This document shows, piece by piece, positions 16,628 to 25,272 of a DNA stretch of 64,000 nucleotides. The translations under genes and the position numbers were made by a program. A model generated the notes under the pieces. It was given only the letters and a program-made list of their open reading frames with translations. It did not search any database and was not told the origin of the DNA. The stretch is from Pontibacillus halophilus JSM 076056 = DSM 19796 (GTDB taxonomy: Bacteria; Bacillota; Bacilli; Bacillales; BH030062): assembly GCF_000425205.1 (NCBI RefSeq), contig NZ_AULI01000008.1, forward strand, positions 124,001-188,000, in the 5' to 3' direction. Position 1 is the stretch's first letter. Every line of letters starts with the position of its first letter.

Positions 16628-17130
16628 ACACATGTCTCCTTTCAAAATCATTCAAATAATGTAAAATTATGGAATTGTTTAGGGATAATTTTTTACATCC
16701 CATTTTGCGAACATTGTAAGCAAAAGTGAATGTAATTGAGGTTAAAACGTCTTCGTTTCACAACCAACTGTTCTCATTATAGCACGGTACTTTCTCAAAA
16801 TGAAGATGTTTTTCGACAAAAGGCTAAAAAAATTCGTCATAAACGAACGAATACCTTGAAATACACCGGAAATCCTGAGTTTTATATACCATAGTCGCTC
16901 TTCCTCTTCATACCTCCTCATAGAGGCATATAGCTTCCAATCTGTATTCACAATTGCAGTCGTTATGTCGAATTGTAGGATTGACTCTCTTTCACATAAT
17001 CCGAACATTCCTATTCGTTATAATGACCTCGATTCGCGTTAATACATACACCGTTCTAGTTCTACACTCACTTTATGCATCCCCTCCATAATTGTATTAA
17101 ACTAGAAGAAGATATGAGGGAGGTGTGGGA
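16628..17130. other. Intergenic region between divergent gltS-type and photolyase genes
   Basis: About 500 AT-rich bases. One 88-codon open frame on the minus strand (16742-17008) lacks a ribosome site and I do not call it. I see no clear promoter or hairpin to report. Confidence 0.4.
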
Positions 17131-18651
17131 ATGGTACAAGTAATTTGGTTTAAACGGGACATACGCATGGACGACCACCGCCCCTTGTACGAGGCATGTC
17201 GCATGCAAGATAACGTACTCCCCCTCTACGTAGGGGAACCGTCGATATGGGAAGGAACAGAACAATCTGTTCGACACCTTGAATTCGTGAAAGAAAGCTT
17301 ACGAGAGCTCCAGTCACAGTTCAAACGAGGGGGCGGGGAACTGTTTGTTGCGAAGGCGGAGATGATTGAGGTATTGGAATCCATCTATGACAACCTCGGG
17401 CAATTTACGTTGTGGGCGCACGAGGAACATGGAACTCCTCAGACGTTCGAGAGAGACGAGAAAGTCCGGGCGTGGATGAATGCAAAGGGACTATCTTTCA
17501 TTGAATATCCACAGACAAGTGTGACTAGAGGTCCTTACGACCGTGCCCATCATAAGAAGAATTGGGAACGTTACATGAAAGAGTCAGTATATCCGTCGCC
17601 TGCTATGATTCATACATTAAGTAACGAGGAAACTTATTTCCCCCTTACGACAAAAGTCGAGACACTCGATTCATTAAACCCTGATGGAACACCCATCAAG
17701 TACGGCCAACAAGGCGGCATGTCGGTTGCCAACGAAGAGCTGGAGCATTTCCTGAGCGAGCGTTATGTCAGGTATATGGATGACATCGGGAAGCCGCTTG
17801 CTTCGTCTACATCAGGAAGTCGCCTCTCCCCTTATCTTGCTTGGGGGAATCTTTCCATTAGAACTGTCGTACAGAGAACAAGAAAACTGCGTTCGAAAGT
17901 TGTAGACGATGAGGATTTGAAACACCTTGATGGATTCTTGTCGAGACTCTATTGGCACGACCATTTCATTCAGCGACTTGAGGATGAACCTCGGCTTGCA
18001 CATTCAACGATGAATGTAGCGTTTGATGAAGCATTTGGAGAATGGAATGAAGATTATTTCGAACGATGGAAGCATGGGGAAACAGGAATTCCAATGATTG
18101 ATGCCGCCATGCAGAGCTTGATTAAAACAGGATGGATCAACTTCCGTTCACGCGCCATGCTCGTCTCATTCGCTTGTCATGCCCTTATGCTCAATTGGAA
18201 GAGACCTGCTCGTTATCTGGCTCAACAATTCCTAGATTACGAACCAGGTATTCATTATTCACAAATGCAGATGCAAGCTGGAACTACCGGATTTAACACA
18301 ATTCGAATCTATAACCCGATTAAACAAGGGAAAGACCATGACCCAAATGGAAATTTCGTACGGCGACAGTTGCCACAACTGAAGCATGTTCCAAATAACT
18401 ATGTTCACGAACCATGGAAATATGATGGGTTTCACCATTTACACTATCCTGAACCCATTGTGACCGTAGAAGAAGCTAACCGAGAGGCACGGAAACGATT
18501 TCGGTCCATTAAACAAGCACATGACACCAAAGCAGTTTCAGACAAGAATTACGACAAGCACGGCAGTCGACGCTCTCCTCAACAGCGACGAATAGAGAAA
18601 AAAGAAGAAGCAGGTCAATTGGCGTTTGACTTGTTTAACAATGAAACCTAA
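17131..18651 (+). CDS. Photolyase/cryptochrome family flavoprotein, atypical FAD-site residues
   Basis: Protein of 506 residues. The N-terminal alpha/beta antenna domain starts VIWFKRDIRMDDHRPL. The C-terminal FAD domain has SRLSPYLAWGNLSIR, LYWHDHFIQRLEDEP, GIPMIDAAMQSLIKTGW and IRIYNPIKQG. Members repair UV pyrimidine dimers with blue light or act as light sensors. The segment normally reading AANNGGWQW in E. coli photolyase reads GIHYSQMQM here. The FAD-N5-proximal Asn and the FAD-proximal Trp of the electron chain thus appear replaced by His and Met. It belongs to a divergent bacterial subfamily, and repair activity cannot be assumed. GGGAGG lies 7 bases before the ATG at 17131. Confidence 0.85.
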   Translation: MVQVIWFKRDIRMDDHRPLYEACRMQDNVLPLYVGEPSIWEGTEQSVRHLEFVKESLRELQSQFKRGGGELFVAKAEMIEVLESIYDNLGQFTLWAHEEHGTPQTFERDEKVRAWMNAKGLSFIEYPQTSVTRGPYDRAHHKKNWERYMKESVYPSPAMIHTLSNEETYFPLTTKVETLDSLNPDGTPIKYGQQGGMSVANEELEHFLSERYVRYMDDIGKPLASSTSGSRLSPYLAWGNLSIRTVVQRTRKLRSKVVDDEDLKHLDGFLSRLYWHDHFIQRLEDEPRLAHSTMNVAFDEAFGEWNEDYFERWKHGETGIPMIDAAMQSLIKTGWINFRSRAMLVSFACHALMLNWKRPARYLAQQFLDYEPGIHYSQMQMQAGTTGFNTIRIYNPIKQGKDHDPNGNFVRRQLPQLKHVPNNYVHEPWKYDGFHHLHYPEPIVTVEEANREARKRFRSIKQAHDTKAVSDKNYDKHGSRRSPQQRRIEKKEEAGQLAFDLFNNET

Positions 18652-18652
18652 A

Positions 18653-18689
18653 GAAAGGGGCCAACCTGGTAATACGGTCGGCCCCTTTC
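18653..18689. terminator. Bidirectional terminator between photolyase and RQC-like gene
   Basis: Ten-base stem GAAAGGGGCC / GGCCCCTTTC with a 17-base loop, between two convergent genes. Confidence 0.8.
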
Positions 18690-18690
18690 C

Positions 18691-20229
18691 TTATCCCTCT
18701 ACATATGGGAGAGCACGTGCAGAAAGTGTATATCCCTTCTTCTGCTTTGTAATCCACCCTTCTTTCTCCAATCGCTTCAACACTTTCATCACATCTTTCT
18801 CCAACCAGTGTTGAAGGACACCGAACTGCCTTGCCTCATGGAGGCGTAAAGCTCGTATCTTGTTCGTCGCCTTGCCCGTTACCACTTGTGTTAACAGTTG
18901 GGCGGACGAATTACGTCCCTCCTCATATATTAAGTGAAAGATGGACTCTACTTCTTGCCAATATAAAGGTTGTTTGTTCACGACCATGAATTCCAGTTGG
19001 TCAGACGCTCGGTTCTGTTCAAAGTAGTGGTCCAACTGTTCTTGATACCTACGCAGCAACTGTGGAAGCCCAACTTTCAGAAGATCTAGCCACTCCTCTA
19101 CTTTATTGAGCATTCGCACATCTTGGAGCTCAATGTTACTAAATGATTGTAGTTCAGGTTGAATCTGCTCCTTAGGGAAATAAGATGACTCCAGAAGACG
19201 AAACATCTCCTCAACCGGATGATGCGGTCGCTCCCCTTCTAGGCGAGGAAGTTGGTCAATGGATGTCAACGTCTCCTTTATCCTCATCCATTCTCCTTGG
19301 AGGCACTCAACTTTCTCTTTTAACTTAGCCAGTTCACGTAGTTTATCAAGAAGCCTCTCGTTATTGCGGGCAATCTCATTAAATTGGCGTTCGGTTGTAG
19401 AGATGCGTTTCTTTGCTCGTTCAACATCGAACTCTTCAGGTAAGGTTAGTACATAATCTACTGGATTGAAGTAGACTTCATACCGACAGACCTCACATTG
19501 CAAGATAAGGTTTTCAGTTCTGGAATCGACCACCATGACCTTCTCGTGACCACAAAGCTCCCCACCTTCAGACCAGAGCCATTGACCAGGAATGGCACGA
19601 AATGGTCGCATCACAATCTCAACACGTTGACGCCAATAAGCGATATCATCTGGATACTTCAGTTGAGACAACAAATTAGAACGGTTCATCTTCTCAATAG
19701 ATTCAATCACAACTTTCTGCTCTCTCCCGAATGCAATCAGGGGATGAGCATAGAAGGCAGACTGTATCCGTTCCTTCCACTCCTTCTCCTCTAGTTCTGA
19801 AAGATGAGCCGTAAATACATACTGACTAAGAAGCTTCTCAAGCAACGACCTCAGTCTCTCGTTGGAAAGGCGATTTAAATGAAGTTCAAATAAATACTCG
19901 TTATGAATAGGGATCCCGTGATTTGGGCTGAATTCCCGGAAGAGGAACAGTTCAGGTTTAACGAAGCCACCTAAATAGAGACCACCTTCACGATTAATCA
20001 AGATTGGCAAGATTCCATCCCCTTCAATACGAAGGAATTCTCTCACAGCTTGTATGTCCTTATCAGAGAACGTGTGTAAGATTTCTTCTAACAAACCATG
20101 AACACGTGCTAATGCGCCTCTTCGTACTTTGGAATCGATGGAACGAATCCACTTATGTTTCTTCCCTCCAGGATAAAAGACAAGGAGGGGTAAAGAATCT
20201 TCTTGGTAAGCCAATTGTGTAAGCGCCAT
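18691..20229 (-). CDS. Large protein with Zn-ribbon-like centre, coiled coil and C-terminal RQC-like winged helix
   Basis: Protein of 512 residues. The last 90 residues (YWQEVESIFHLIYEEGRNSS through GVLQHWLEKDVMKVLKRLEKEGWI) resemble the RQC winged-helix domain of RecQ helicases, but no helicase domain is present. This fits proteins annotated as RQC-minor family DNA-binding proteins. Around residues 225-255 GGELCGHEKV and LQCEVCRYEV could form a zinc ribbon, followed by a coiled coil (about 270-330). AGGTG lies 6 bases before the ATG at 20229. It is convergent with the photolyase gene. DNA binding is inferred; the pathway is unknown. Confidence 0.65.
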   Translation of the reverse strand: MALTQLAYQEDSLPLLVFYPGGKKHKWIRSIDSKVRRGALARVHGLLEEILHTFSDKDIQAVREFLRIEGDGILPILINREGGLYLGGFVKPELFLFREFSPNHGIPIHNEYLFELHLNRLSNERLRSLLEKLLSQYVFTAHLSELEEKEWKERIQSAFYAHPLIAFGREQKVVIESIEKMNRSNLLSQLKYPDDIAYWRQRVEIVMRPFRAIPGQWLWSEGGELCGHEKVMVVDSRTENLILQCEVCRYEVYFNPVDYVLTLPEEFDVERAKKRISTTERQFNEIARNNERLLDKLRELAKLKEKVECLQGEWMRIKETLTSIDQLPRLEGERPHHPVEEMFRLLESSYFPKEQIQPELQSFSNIELQDVRMLNKVEEWLDLLKVGLPQLLRRYQEQLDHYFEQNRASDQLEFMVVNKQPLYWQEVESIFHLIYEEGRNSSAQLLTQVVTGKATNKIRALRLHEARQFGVLQHWLEKDVMKVLKRLEKEGWITKQKKGYTLSARALPYVEG

Positions 20230-20312
20230 ATTCATCACCTAATTTCAACAGTTGTCTTCTTTCTATTGTATGGAGGGAGAATACCTATTTCAAATTTCAG
20301 CTAGCTATGTAA

Positions 20313-20343
20313 GAAGACCCCTTCCAAATAGGATGGGGTCTTC
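20313..20343 (-). terminator. Terminator after MdaB-like oxidoreductase
   Basis: GAAGACCCCTTCC pairs with GGATGGGGTCTTC around a 5-base loop, with one mismatch. Confidence 0.75.
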
Positions 20344-20349
20344 AGACTG

Positions 20350-20901
20350 TTATACATTAAATTGTTCTTTAAGGTGTTGACGAAGTTCAGTTACATATTT
20401 CTCAACATCAGGATTCGCAATGACGTCATGAGCACCGAAGCTCTTCATCGGTTCCATCCCTACATATTTATTCATGTTATGAAGGTGGTCAAGCGCTTCG
20501 TCTAACGTCTTTCCTTGGAAGAATTTACTCTCGTCATTAAATGCGTATTCAGGAGCATTCCAAGTGGTAGAAATCATGAATTTCTTGCCTGTCATTAACC
20601 CACCATTTCCATATTCACTTTCGCCACCGAAGAATACTCCATATTCGTATACAAGATCAAAGTACGTTTTCGTCGCACCTGGCAGACTGAACCAATAGAG
20701 AGGCGTTTGCATGATAATTGCATCTGCCCACTTGAATTTCTCCTGCTCTTCTTTCACATCATAGCCATCATCAATTACAGTTGTTTGAACCTTGTATGAG
20801 CCCTCTATATTACTCACAATCTCATCGAATAGTGTTTTATTTAATTGTCCTTTTGCGAATGGATAGTATTGGTGTCCATTGATAATAAGAATGTTTCGCA
20901 T
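20350..20901 (-). CDS. NAD(P)H-dependent quinone oxidoreductase (MdaB/KefF-like flavodoxin fold)
   Basis: Protein of 183 residues starting MRNILIINGHQYYPFAKGQLNKTL, the FAD/FMN loop of the flavodoxin_2 family. MQTPLYWFSLPGATKTYFD (about 80-98) and TTWNAPEYAF follow, as in MdaB. Such enzymes reduce quinones by two electrons and are often induced by electrophile stress. The start at 20901 has GGAGG 9 bases upstream; an earlier in-frame ATG at 20949 has none. An ArsR-family regulator gene lies upstream on the same strand but behind a strong terminator, so it is separately transcribed; regulation by it is possible. Confidence 0.85.
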   Translation of the reverse strand: MRNILIINGHQYYPFAKGQLNKTLFDEIVSNIEGSYKVQTTVIDDGYDVKEEQEKFKWADAIIMQTPLYWFSLPGATKTYFDLVYEYGVFFGGESEYGNGGLMTGKKFMISTTWNAPEYAFNDESKFFQGKTLDEALDHLHNMNKYVGMEPMKSFGAHDVIANPDVEKYVTELRQHLKEQFNV

Positions 20902-21032
20902 GATTGTATGCCTCCAACTTGTTTTATAGTTCAATTGTTCGAAAACCATCGAACTGTTATTAATACTAGCACCTTCTCATCTTAGTCGCAACCCATTCAT
21001 ACCCATCCATATTATGGTTATATAACACAAAA

Positions 21033-21063
21033 AAGAAGCACTAGATTAAATCTAGTGCTTCTT
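21033..21063 (-). terminator. Terminator of the ArsR gene (near-perfect palindrome)
   Basis: AAGAAGCACTAGATT and AATCTAGTGCTTCTT form a 15-base inverted repeat. Six T follow on the minus strand. It overlaps the arsR-type stop codon. Confidence 0.9.
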
Positions 21064-21379
21064 AAATATCTTCTTCCTCTATGCCAATTACGGTATCGAG
21101 TAAGCCTGGGAATTTCTCATTGATTTCTTCTCTTCTTAAAGAATAGAAATGCTCTTTACCAACAATCTTGGCTTGAATTAACCCCGCTTCTCTAAGAACT
21201 TTAATATGGTGAGATACCGTTGACTTTGGCAACATTAACCTTAGTGTATAGGTCGTGCAATTATTCTCGCCACTCTCATCAAGGCAACGAATAATCTTAA
21301 CACGATTCGGTTCACTAAGCGCTTGTAAAACTTTCGTAAACGATACGCTTTCTATGGGTGGATGATACGGTATTTTCAT
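21062..21379 (-). CDS. ArsR/HTH_5-family transcriptional regulator, probably leaderless mRNA
   Basis: Winged-helix protein of 105 residues. The recognition helix region is LPKSTVSHHIKVLREAGLI (about 50-68), followed by a wing KIVGKEHFYSLRREE. There is no metal-binding ELCVCDL motif and only one cysteine (NNC), so it is not a classical metal sensor. No Shine-Dalgarno is visible. TTGCTT (21411-21416) and TACAAT (21387-21392) are spaced 18 bases, and the ATG begins 7 bases after the -10, so transcription should start at or next to the start codon. Confidence 0.82.
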   Translation of the reverse strand: MKIPYHPPIESVSFTKVLQALSEPNRVKIIRCLDESGENNCTTYTLRLMLPKSTVSHHIKVLREAGLIQAKIVGKEHFYSLRREEINEKFPGLLDTVIGIEEEDI

Positions 21380-21386
21380 AATTCGT

Positions 21387-21416
21387 ATTGTAGTATGAAA
21401 CCGGTGTGAAAAGCAA
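21387..21416 (-). promoter_or_regulatory. Promoter of the ArsR-type gene, positioned for leaderless transcript
   Basis: -35 TTGCTT and -10 TACAAT with an 18-base spacer on the minus strand. The distance from -10 to ATG is 7 bases. Confidence 0.65.
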
Positions 21417-21437
21417 GTTCTAGAGACTCACACTTAA

Positions 21438-21458
21438 GCTATAACCTGAGGTTATAGC
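21438..21458. promoter_or_regulatory. Perfect 10-1-10 palindrome upstream of the ArsR-type gene
   Basis: GCTATAACCT-G-AGGTTATAGC. No T run follows on either strand, so it is not an intrinsic terminator. Its position 20 bases upstream of the -35 fits an operator for the ArsR-type or the LysR-type regulator. Confidence 0.6.
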
Positions 21459-21518
21459 CATATTTCAAATACGTATTTCCTGAATGGTAGCCTGCTGCGT
21501 TACCGTTGTACTTGAGGA

Positions 21519-22349
21519 TCACGAAGTAAACAATTCCTTTAATGCGTCCAACAAGTCACGGGATGAAGCAAGCAGATACATGTCACGGGTAATGGGGTCT
21601 CCTTCTATCGGAAGAAAGGTTACGCCGCGAAACTCGATATTCGATGCCATCATGTAAGGTACGTAGGCAATCCCAGCCCCTAATGATACAAGACCCGTCA
21701 TAGCCTGATAGTGAGTTTCAAGTGGCTTACCCGTATAAGGGTGCTTGGCAAGCATCCTGTTAATATGAGGTAACGACGCGCCTTCAGACGGGAGGATTTG
21801 AGTCATGGAAAGGCACTCTTCAACGGTCAAGTTAGATTTCAACGCCAAAGTAGATTGAGAAGGAACCGCTGCCAAGAATCGGTCTGTAAACAGGAATTCA
21901 CTGTGTAATCCTTCTACCACCGAGATATCTTGCACAATAGCAGCATCAATCTTTCCTGACTTTAAATGAGGGACAAGATGTTGACTATCCTCTTCAATCA
22001 CCGTGACATGGAAAGACAGGTGTTGAAGCTTTGAATAGTGTTGATGCAAGTAATACGTACTAATGATAGGGGTTGACCCAAAGCGAATCACATCGTCTTG
22101 CTCGTAGCGTTTAATTGTCCGATGAATTTGAGAGAACATAGGCTCTAGTTCTGTATAAAGACCTTGACCTTTCTCTGTTAGCAAGATGCCTTGTGCATGA
22201 CGGATAAACAAAGGAAAACCCAGTTCCTCTTCTAGTAGCCGAATCTGCTTACTTAAGGCTGGTTGGGAAACAAAGAGTCGTTCCGCCGCTTTTGAGTAGC
22301 TTTGGTGCTTTGCGATTTCAATAAATGATTGTAATTTCTGGAGCTTCAA
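21519..22349 (-). CDS. LysR-family transcriptional regulator
   Basis: LTTR of 276 residues: an N-terminal winged helix-turn-helix (FIEIAKHQSYSKAAERLFVSQPALSKQIRLLEEELGF, residues 9-45) and a C-terminal type 2 periplasmic-binding-like effector domain from about residue 88. It starts at a TTG with AAAGGAG 8 bases upstream. It is divergent from the YczE-type membrane gene across only 37 bases, the usual layout for an LTTR and its target. Confidence 0.9.
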   Translation of the reverse strand: MKLQKLQSFIEIAKHQSYSKAAERLFVSQPALSKQIRLLEEELGFPLFIRHAQGILLTEKGQGLYTELEPMFSQIHRTIKRYEQDDVIRFGSTPIISTYYLHQHYSKLQHLSFHVTVIEEDSQHLVPHLKSGKIDAAIVQDISVVEGLHSEFLFTDRFLAAVPSQSTLALKSNLTVEECLSMTQILPSEGASLPHINRMLAKHPYTGKPLETHYQAMTGLVSLGAGIAYVPYMMASNIEFRGVTFLPIEGDPITRDMYLLASSRDLLDALKELFTS

Positions 22350-22386
22350 CAGCAGAACTCCTTTCTAAACTTATGGAGGTGTAACC

Positions 22387-23007
22387 ATGCATACAGGATT
22401 TTCTTATGTGTTCGGAATGATTGTGACTCATTTAGGGACAGCATTGGCTGTCAAATCCGGACTCGGAGCAGGGTTTTGGTCTGCCCTTTATGTTGGACTT
22501 AGTACCACAACAACGCTCTCTGCCGGTGTGTGGTTCTGCATAGTCCAAGTTGTCCTACTATGGGTAAATGCTAAATTGAAGAGCCGGCAAATCGAATGGG
22601 CCGCAATTATCCCCATCCTGATTGAAAGCTTGTCCTTTCACATTTGGCTCGAGATGGTGTTGTCGTCTGTTCACCTTGGTGAAGCCCCTTTCTTCGTACA
22701 GGTTCTTGTCTTTCTAATTGGAATGACAGTTGCAGGAATGGGGATTGGTTTATATGTCCAAACCGGTTACGTCCGTTCCCCTGTAGATGAACTCTTCCTT
22801 GCGATCAGTCACAGATATGGCTTATCTATTGCCGTATCCCAAACGGCAGTAGCAGCAACGATTACAGCTATAGCCTATGTGTTGGATGGTCCAGTAGGAT
22901 TAGGGACCTTACTTTCTATCCTTGTGTTCGGCCAGTTTATTCAATTCTTTGAGAGGAAATTTTCTCCTTATTTCACTAGTCAAAGGACGATGCATGAACA
23001 TGTATAA
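22387..23007 (+). CDS. YczE/YyaS/YitT-family membrane protein
   Basis: Protein of 206 residues with five predicted transmembrane helices. It opens FGMIVTHLGTALAVKSGLGAGFW, the pattern of the YczE-like family (integral membrane proteins of unknown transport role). GGAGG lies 7 bases before the ATG. It is divergent from the LysR gene, which probably controls it. Substrate unknown. Confidence 0.75.
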   Translation: MHTGFSYVFGMIVTHLGTALAVKSGLGAGFWSALYVGLSTTTTLSAGVWFCIVQVVLLWVNAKLKSRQIEWAAIIPILIESLSFHIWLEMVLSSVHLGEAPFFVQVLVFLIGMTVAGMGIGLYVQTGYVRSPVDELFLAISHRYGLSIAVSQTAVAATITAIAYVLDGPVGLGTLLSILVFGQFIQFFERKFSPYFTSQRTMHEHV

Positions 23008-23018
23008 TCTTCCTTCCG

Positions 23019-23414
23019 CTACCCTTTCACCGGCTTCTTCCGATTCAGAGGACTGTAAGAAGTAGTCGGTGTGCCTTGATGAAAGAACATTTGCCATTTG
23101 CCATTCCTCTTCCGCCAAAGGGAGCTATGAAGTCTATGTTCAGCAGTAAGACGGTTATAAATTCGGAATGTGGTTTGAACGACGTCTGTGGAGAGCGGCT
23201 GCACGTGAAAGAGATGAAGGTCATAATGAACCGAGCCAGCACCGCTACTGCCGATATTATCCTCCTTCCTCCACACCGTTCCTGATGACCCAAATTCAAT
23301 GAAGTCATCCGCTAACAGCTCATGAATCCGGGCTTTGTCTAAGCGGACTTCATCCGTAAGCAGCGCCAGTTCGAGGTTTAGAAGCGTATCGTAGAGAGAT
23401 GAGTCCTCATTCAT
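23019..23414 (-). CDS. NTF2-like fold protein (DUF4440/SnoaL-like)
   Basis: Protein of 131 residues with an N-terminal helix pair followed by ELLADDFIEFGSSGTVWRKEDNI and a C-terminal sheet (RLTAEHRLHSSLWRKRNGKW), typical of DUF4440 NTF2-like proteins. Enzymatic function is not predictable. Its start overlaps the stop of the acetyltransferase gene by 4 bases, so the two are co-translated. A segment near residue 52-60 (GSSGAGSVHYDLHL) replaces the usual binding-pocket loop. Confidence 0.75.
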   Translation of the reverse strand: MNEDSSLYDTLLNLELALLTDEVRLDKARIHELLADDFIEFGSSGTVWRKEDNIGSSGAGSVHYDLHLFHVQPLSTDVVQTTFRIYNRLTAEHRLHSSLWRKRNGKWQMFFHQGTPTTSYSPLNRKKPVKG

Positions 23415-23881
23415 CGTACAGTCACCATACGAAGCGTTCTGAACGTGTCTCCAAATAATTCATCCTCATATTCTTTCTTCTTCGTAAACCCGTGCTTCTC
23501 ATAGAAGCGAACCCCTTGCGCATTCTCCTTCTCCACATCCACTTCGACCTCAGTCCAGTCCTCCATTCTGTCCAACCCGTACTGCAGTAATCGAGTCCCA
23601 ATCCCTTTCCCTTGGTGAGTAGGCAACACATACAAGGCTCCAATATAAAACGTTTTCCCTTCAATCTTTGAGAAGTTGCCAAACCCGATGACGTCACCTT
23701 GCTCTTCTGCTATGTAGAACATCCCTTTCACCCGATTTTCCATGGAATGTTGGGAGTAGGCATTCGCTATGAAGCGGTCCTGTGCATCTCTGTTGATAAT
23801 CCCTTCATAGGTAGCATGCCATGTTTCCGATGCCACTCGTTGAATGGCTGGTATATCACGCTCATTCGCCTGTCTAATCAT
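23411..23881 (-). CDS. GNAT-family N-acetyltransferase
   Basis: Protein of 156 residues with the acetyl-CoA motif A in IGALYVLPTHQGKGIGTRLLQYGL (about 78-101) and motif B in YEKHGFTKKKEYED. The substrate is unknown. It is the first gene of a two-gene unit with the NTF2-like gene. Confidence 0.88.
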   Translation of the reverse strand: MIRQANERDIPAIQRVASETWHATYEGIINRDAQDRFIANAYSQHSMENRVKGMFYIAEEQGDVIGFGNFSKIEGKTFYIGALYVLPTHQGKGIGTRLLQYGLDRMEDWTEVEVDVEKENAQGVRFYEKHGFTKKKEYEDELFGDTFRTLRMVTVR

Positions 23882-24054
23882 ATAATCAACCTCACATCCA
23901 TTAAGAGTTTGACACTACATGTTCGATAGCCGTTATGGGATTTCCTCCTAAGTCGTTTCGATTTACAATCCCCAAGCATTCCTCTACCATTTTCTTTTGT
24001 GGATTGTTTCGATGAACAGAACCATAGTAAGAATAGTGAAAAGGAGGGGATCAA

Positions 24055-25230
24055 GTGAGCCAACCTAGAATTTGGACACGTGATTTTATTAGCATTTCCC
24101 TTAGTAACTTCTTTGTATTTCTCGTCTTTTACGGATTGCTCACAACGCTTCCGATTTATGTTGTCGACCGTTTACAAGGTACAGAAAGCCAAGCTGGTTT
24201 AATTGTTACCATTTTCTTGCTTGCCGCTATACTCGTCCGGCCTTTCTCTGGGAAATTACTCGAAGCATTCGGGAAGAAGCGGATGCTACTCATTAGCGCC
24301 ATATTTTTTGGCCTTTTATGTATACCCTATTTATTCGTAACAGATTTGTCGTCCTTATTGGTGCTCCGCTTCATCCATGGCATTACGTTCAGCATAGCGA
24401 CCACAGCTACGGGAGCAATTGCTGCTGACACCATCCCAGCTGAACGACGAGGAGAAGGACTCGGCTACTATGCCATGTCTATGAACGTAGCCGTTGTTGT
24501 TGGTCCGTCACTTGCGCTTACGATTATTAATGCAGTTGGTTTTAACCCGTTGTTCGTCATTTTCGTAGGTGTCTTAGCGATAGGTTTCTTCTTTATTGCT
24601 ACACTCCGAACGGAGGAAGTGCAACTTACAGAGAAACCTAGCTGGAAGTTCACAATAGATGACCTCTTTGAGAAACGCTCAATTCGCGTTGCCTTAATCG
24701 GTAGCTTTGTGGCGTTCACTTACTCAAGCATCATTTCATTTATTTCTATTTATACGAAGTCACTTGGCCTCTTGCAGGCAAGTACGTACTTCTTTGCCGT
24801 GTTTGCGATGGCCATGCTACTCTCCCGTCCGGTAACAGGAAAACTGTTTGACAGAGTCGGGCCATCTTACGTCATGATTCCTTGCTTGGTGCTCTATTCC
24901 ATTGGGTTGCTCATGCTTGCTCAGGCGGATGGAACTACGGGAATTATACTTGCTGCCGTACTCATCGGTCTCGGCTATGGAACCCTTGTACCAAGCTTCC
25001 AAACACTAGCCGTTCAAGCTGCACCACCCAAACGAAGCGGCCATGCCACAGCCACCTTCTTCACGTTCTTTGATTCTGGCATTGCCCTAGGTTCTTCTCT
25101 ATTAGGGATTGTTGTGAGCCGATTCGGGTATGTAGAACTTTATATGACATGCAGCGCACTTGTCCTCTTTATTGTAGTTGCGTTCTATGTGTTCTTTACG
25201 AAACATCAGGCGAAACAGCAGACAGCTTAA
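24055..25230 (+). CDS. Major facilitator superfamily transporter
   Basis: MFS protein of 391 residues with twelve predicted transmembrane helices. The loop 2-3 motif appears as RPFSGKLLEAFGKKRML, and a second-half equivalent as RPVTGKLFDRVGPSYVM. ERRGEGLGYYAMSMNVAVVVGP resembles drug/proton antiporters of the YwoG/YfiS kind. It starts at GTG with GGAGGGG upstream. Single gene ending in a strong hairpin. Substrate unknown; efflux is inferred. Confidence 0.85.
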   Translation: MSQPRIWTRDFISISLSNFFVFLVFYGLLTTLPIYVVDRLQGTESQAGLIVTIFLLAAILVRPFSGKLLEAFGKKRMLLISAIFFGLLCIPYLFVTDLSSLLVLRFIHGITFSIATTATGAIAADTIPAERRGEGLGYYAMSMNVAVVVGPSLALTIINAVGFNPLFVIFVGVLAIGFFFIATLRTEEVQLTEKPSWKFTIDDLFEKRSIRVALIGSFVAFTYSSIISFISIYTKSLGLLQASTYFFAVFAMAMLLSRPVTGKLFDRVGPSYVMIPCLVLYSIGLLMLAQADGTTGIILAAVLIGLGYGTLVPSFQTLAVQAAPPKRSGHATATFFTFFDSGIALGSSLLGIVVSRFGYVELYMTCSALVLFIVVAFYVFFTKHQAKQQTA

Positions 25231-25236
25231 CCAAGA

Positions 25237-25270
25237 GAAACCCTCTCGTGGATGATGAGAGGGTTTCTTT
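25237..25270. terminator. Bidirectional terminator between MFS and secreted-protein genes
   Basis: Perfect 11-base stem GAAACCCTCTC / GAGAGGGTTTC followed by T residues. Confidence 0.85.
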
Positions 25271-25272
25271 AT

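Noticed and set aside
16742-17008. 88-codon minus-strand open frame between the gltS-type and photolyase genes
   Set aside because: No ribosome-binding site, no recognisable motif, and it lies in an otherwise featureless intergenic stretch.
21438-21458. Palindrome as terminator of the LysR-type gene
   Set aside because: No T run follows on the minus strand and it lies about 60 bases past the stop, so an operator is more likely.
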